A DNA stretch of 64,000 nt from Chryseobacterium gleum (lineage in GTDB: Bacteria > Bacteroidota > Bacteroidia > Flavobacteriales > Weeksellaceae), in assembly GCF_900636535.1 (NCBI RefSeq), contig NZ_LR134289.1, positions 62,001-126,000 on the forward strand, written 5' to 3'. A model generated the notes under the pieces. That model saw only the letters and a program-made list of their open reading frames with translations, searched no databases and was not told the DNA's origin. How positions within the stretch are numbered: position 1 is the first letter of the stretch; each line of letters begins with the position of its first letter. The position numbers and the translations under genes were made by a program. Positions 63,987 to 64,000 of this stretch are shown here, piece by piece.

Positions 63987-64000
63987 ATGCTGATTTTTAA

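Overview
The window looks like a chromosomal segment of a Bacteroidota bacterium, most likely Flavobacteriales and close to Chryseobacterium. The signs are AT-rich DNA, promoters of the TTG-N19-21-TAnnTTTG type, a fused SecDF, a TonB-dependent receptor with a carboxypeptidase-like N-terminal domain, a type IX secretion sorting tail on a secreted sugar dehydrogenase, and arginine synthesis through an acylornithine carbamoyltransferase. It is mostly housekeeping chromosome with one intact insertion sequence. No rRNA, tRNA, CRISPR array or prophage was seen.

Layout. 1-5.2 kb (mostly minus strand): a truncated TonB-dependent receptor, mltG-dapF, a repetitive lipoprotein overlapping pnuC. 5.4-9.5 kb (plus): an amino acid permease, a secreted Asp-box protein and hemN. 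9.9-11.2 kb (minus): a T9SS-sorted sugar dehydrogenase. 11.4-18 kb (plus): secDF, a complete IS3-family element with a 3-bp target duplication, a Tet-type MFS exporter and an arylamine N-acetyltransferase. 18-27.4 kb: a lipoprotein, tatA, a PAP2 phosphatase, a TPR protein, trmL, rlmH, a YihY/BrkB protein, nhaA, the RelA/SpoT enzyme and small hypotheticals, one of them frameshifted. 28.2-38.9 kb (minus): a coherent short-chain carboxylate cluster made of an outer-membrane porin, an MHS transporter, two small membrane proteins, a symporter-histidine kinase hybrid, a single-domain response regulator, and propionyl- and acetyl-CoA synthetases. 39-48.7 kb: an orphan InsA-like zinc-ribbon/HTH protein, divergent from an arginine operon (GNAT, argG, argC, argD, argF', argB, argE, argH). 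49.1-55.3 kb: an Lrp/AsnC regulator divergent from pyrB-carA-carB. 55.4-64 kb: lipoproteins, a degenerate retropepsin-like protein, a Crp-type regulator, DinB, ogt, a PEP-mutase-like enzyme, ada, a DUF2911 protein, GNAT and cupin proteins.

How the parts fit. The arginine operon and pyrB-carAB are adjacent, so both users of carbamoyl phosphate (ArgF' and PyrB) lie next to the enzyme that makes it. In the carboxylate cluster, outer-membrane entry, inner-membrane transport, sensing and CoA activation lie in one orientation; this recalls the CrbS/CrbR control of acs in Proteobacteria.

Most notable observation: pyrB is preceded by what looks like a complete translation-coupled attenuator. It has a strong promoter, a 23-codon leader ORF starting at the predicted transcription start, a GC-rich pause-type hairpin inside that ORF, a U-rich stretch, and a perfect intrinsic terminator whose 5' arm begins at the leader stop codon, 20 nt before the pyrB start. 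This is the geometry of the enterobacterial pyrBI attenuator. The intergenic spaces, several of them inside operons, also carry dispersed repeat families: MITE-like elements ending in AACCATTAAG, a modular repeat of about 150 bp present twice in opposite orientation, and a TTTGTCATTC hairpin element.
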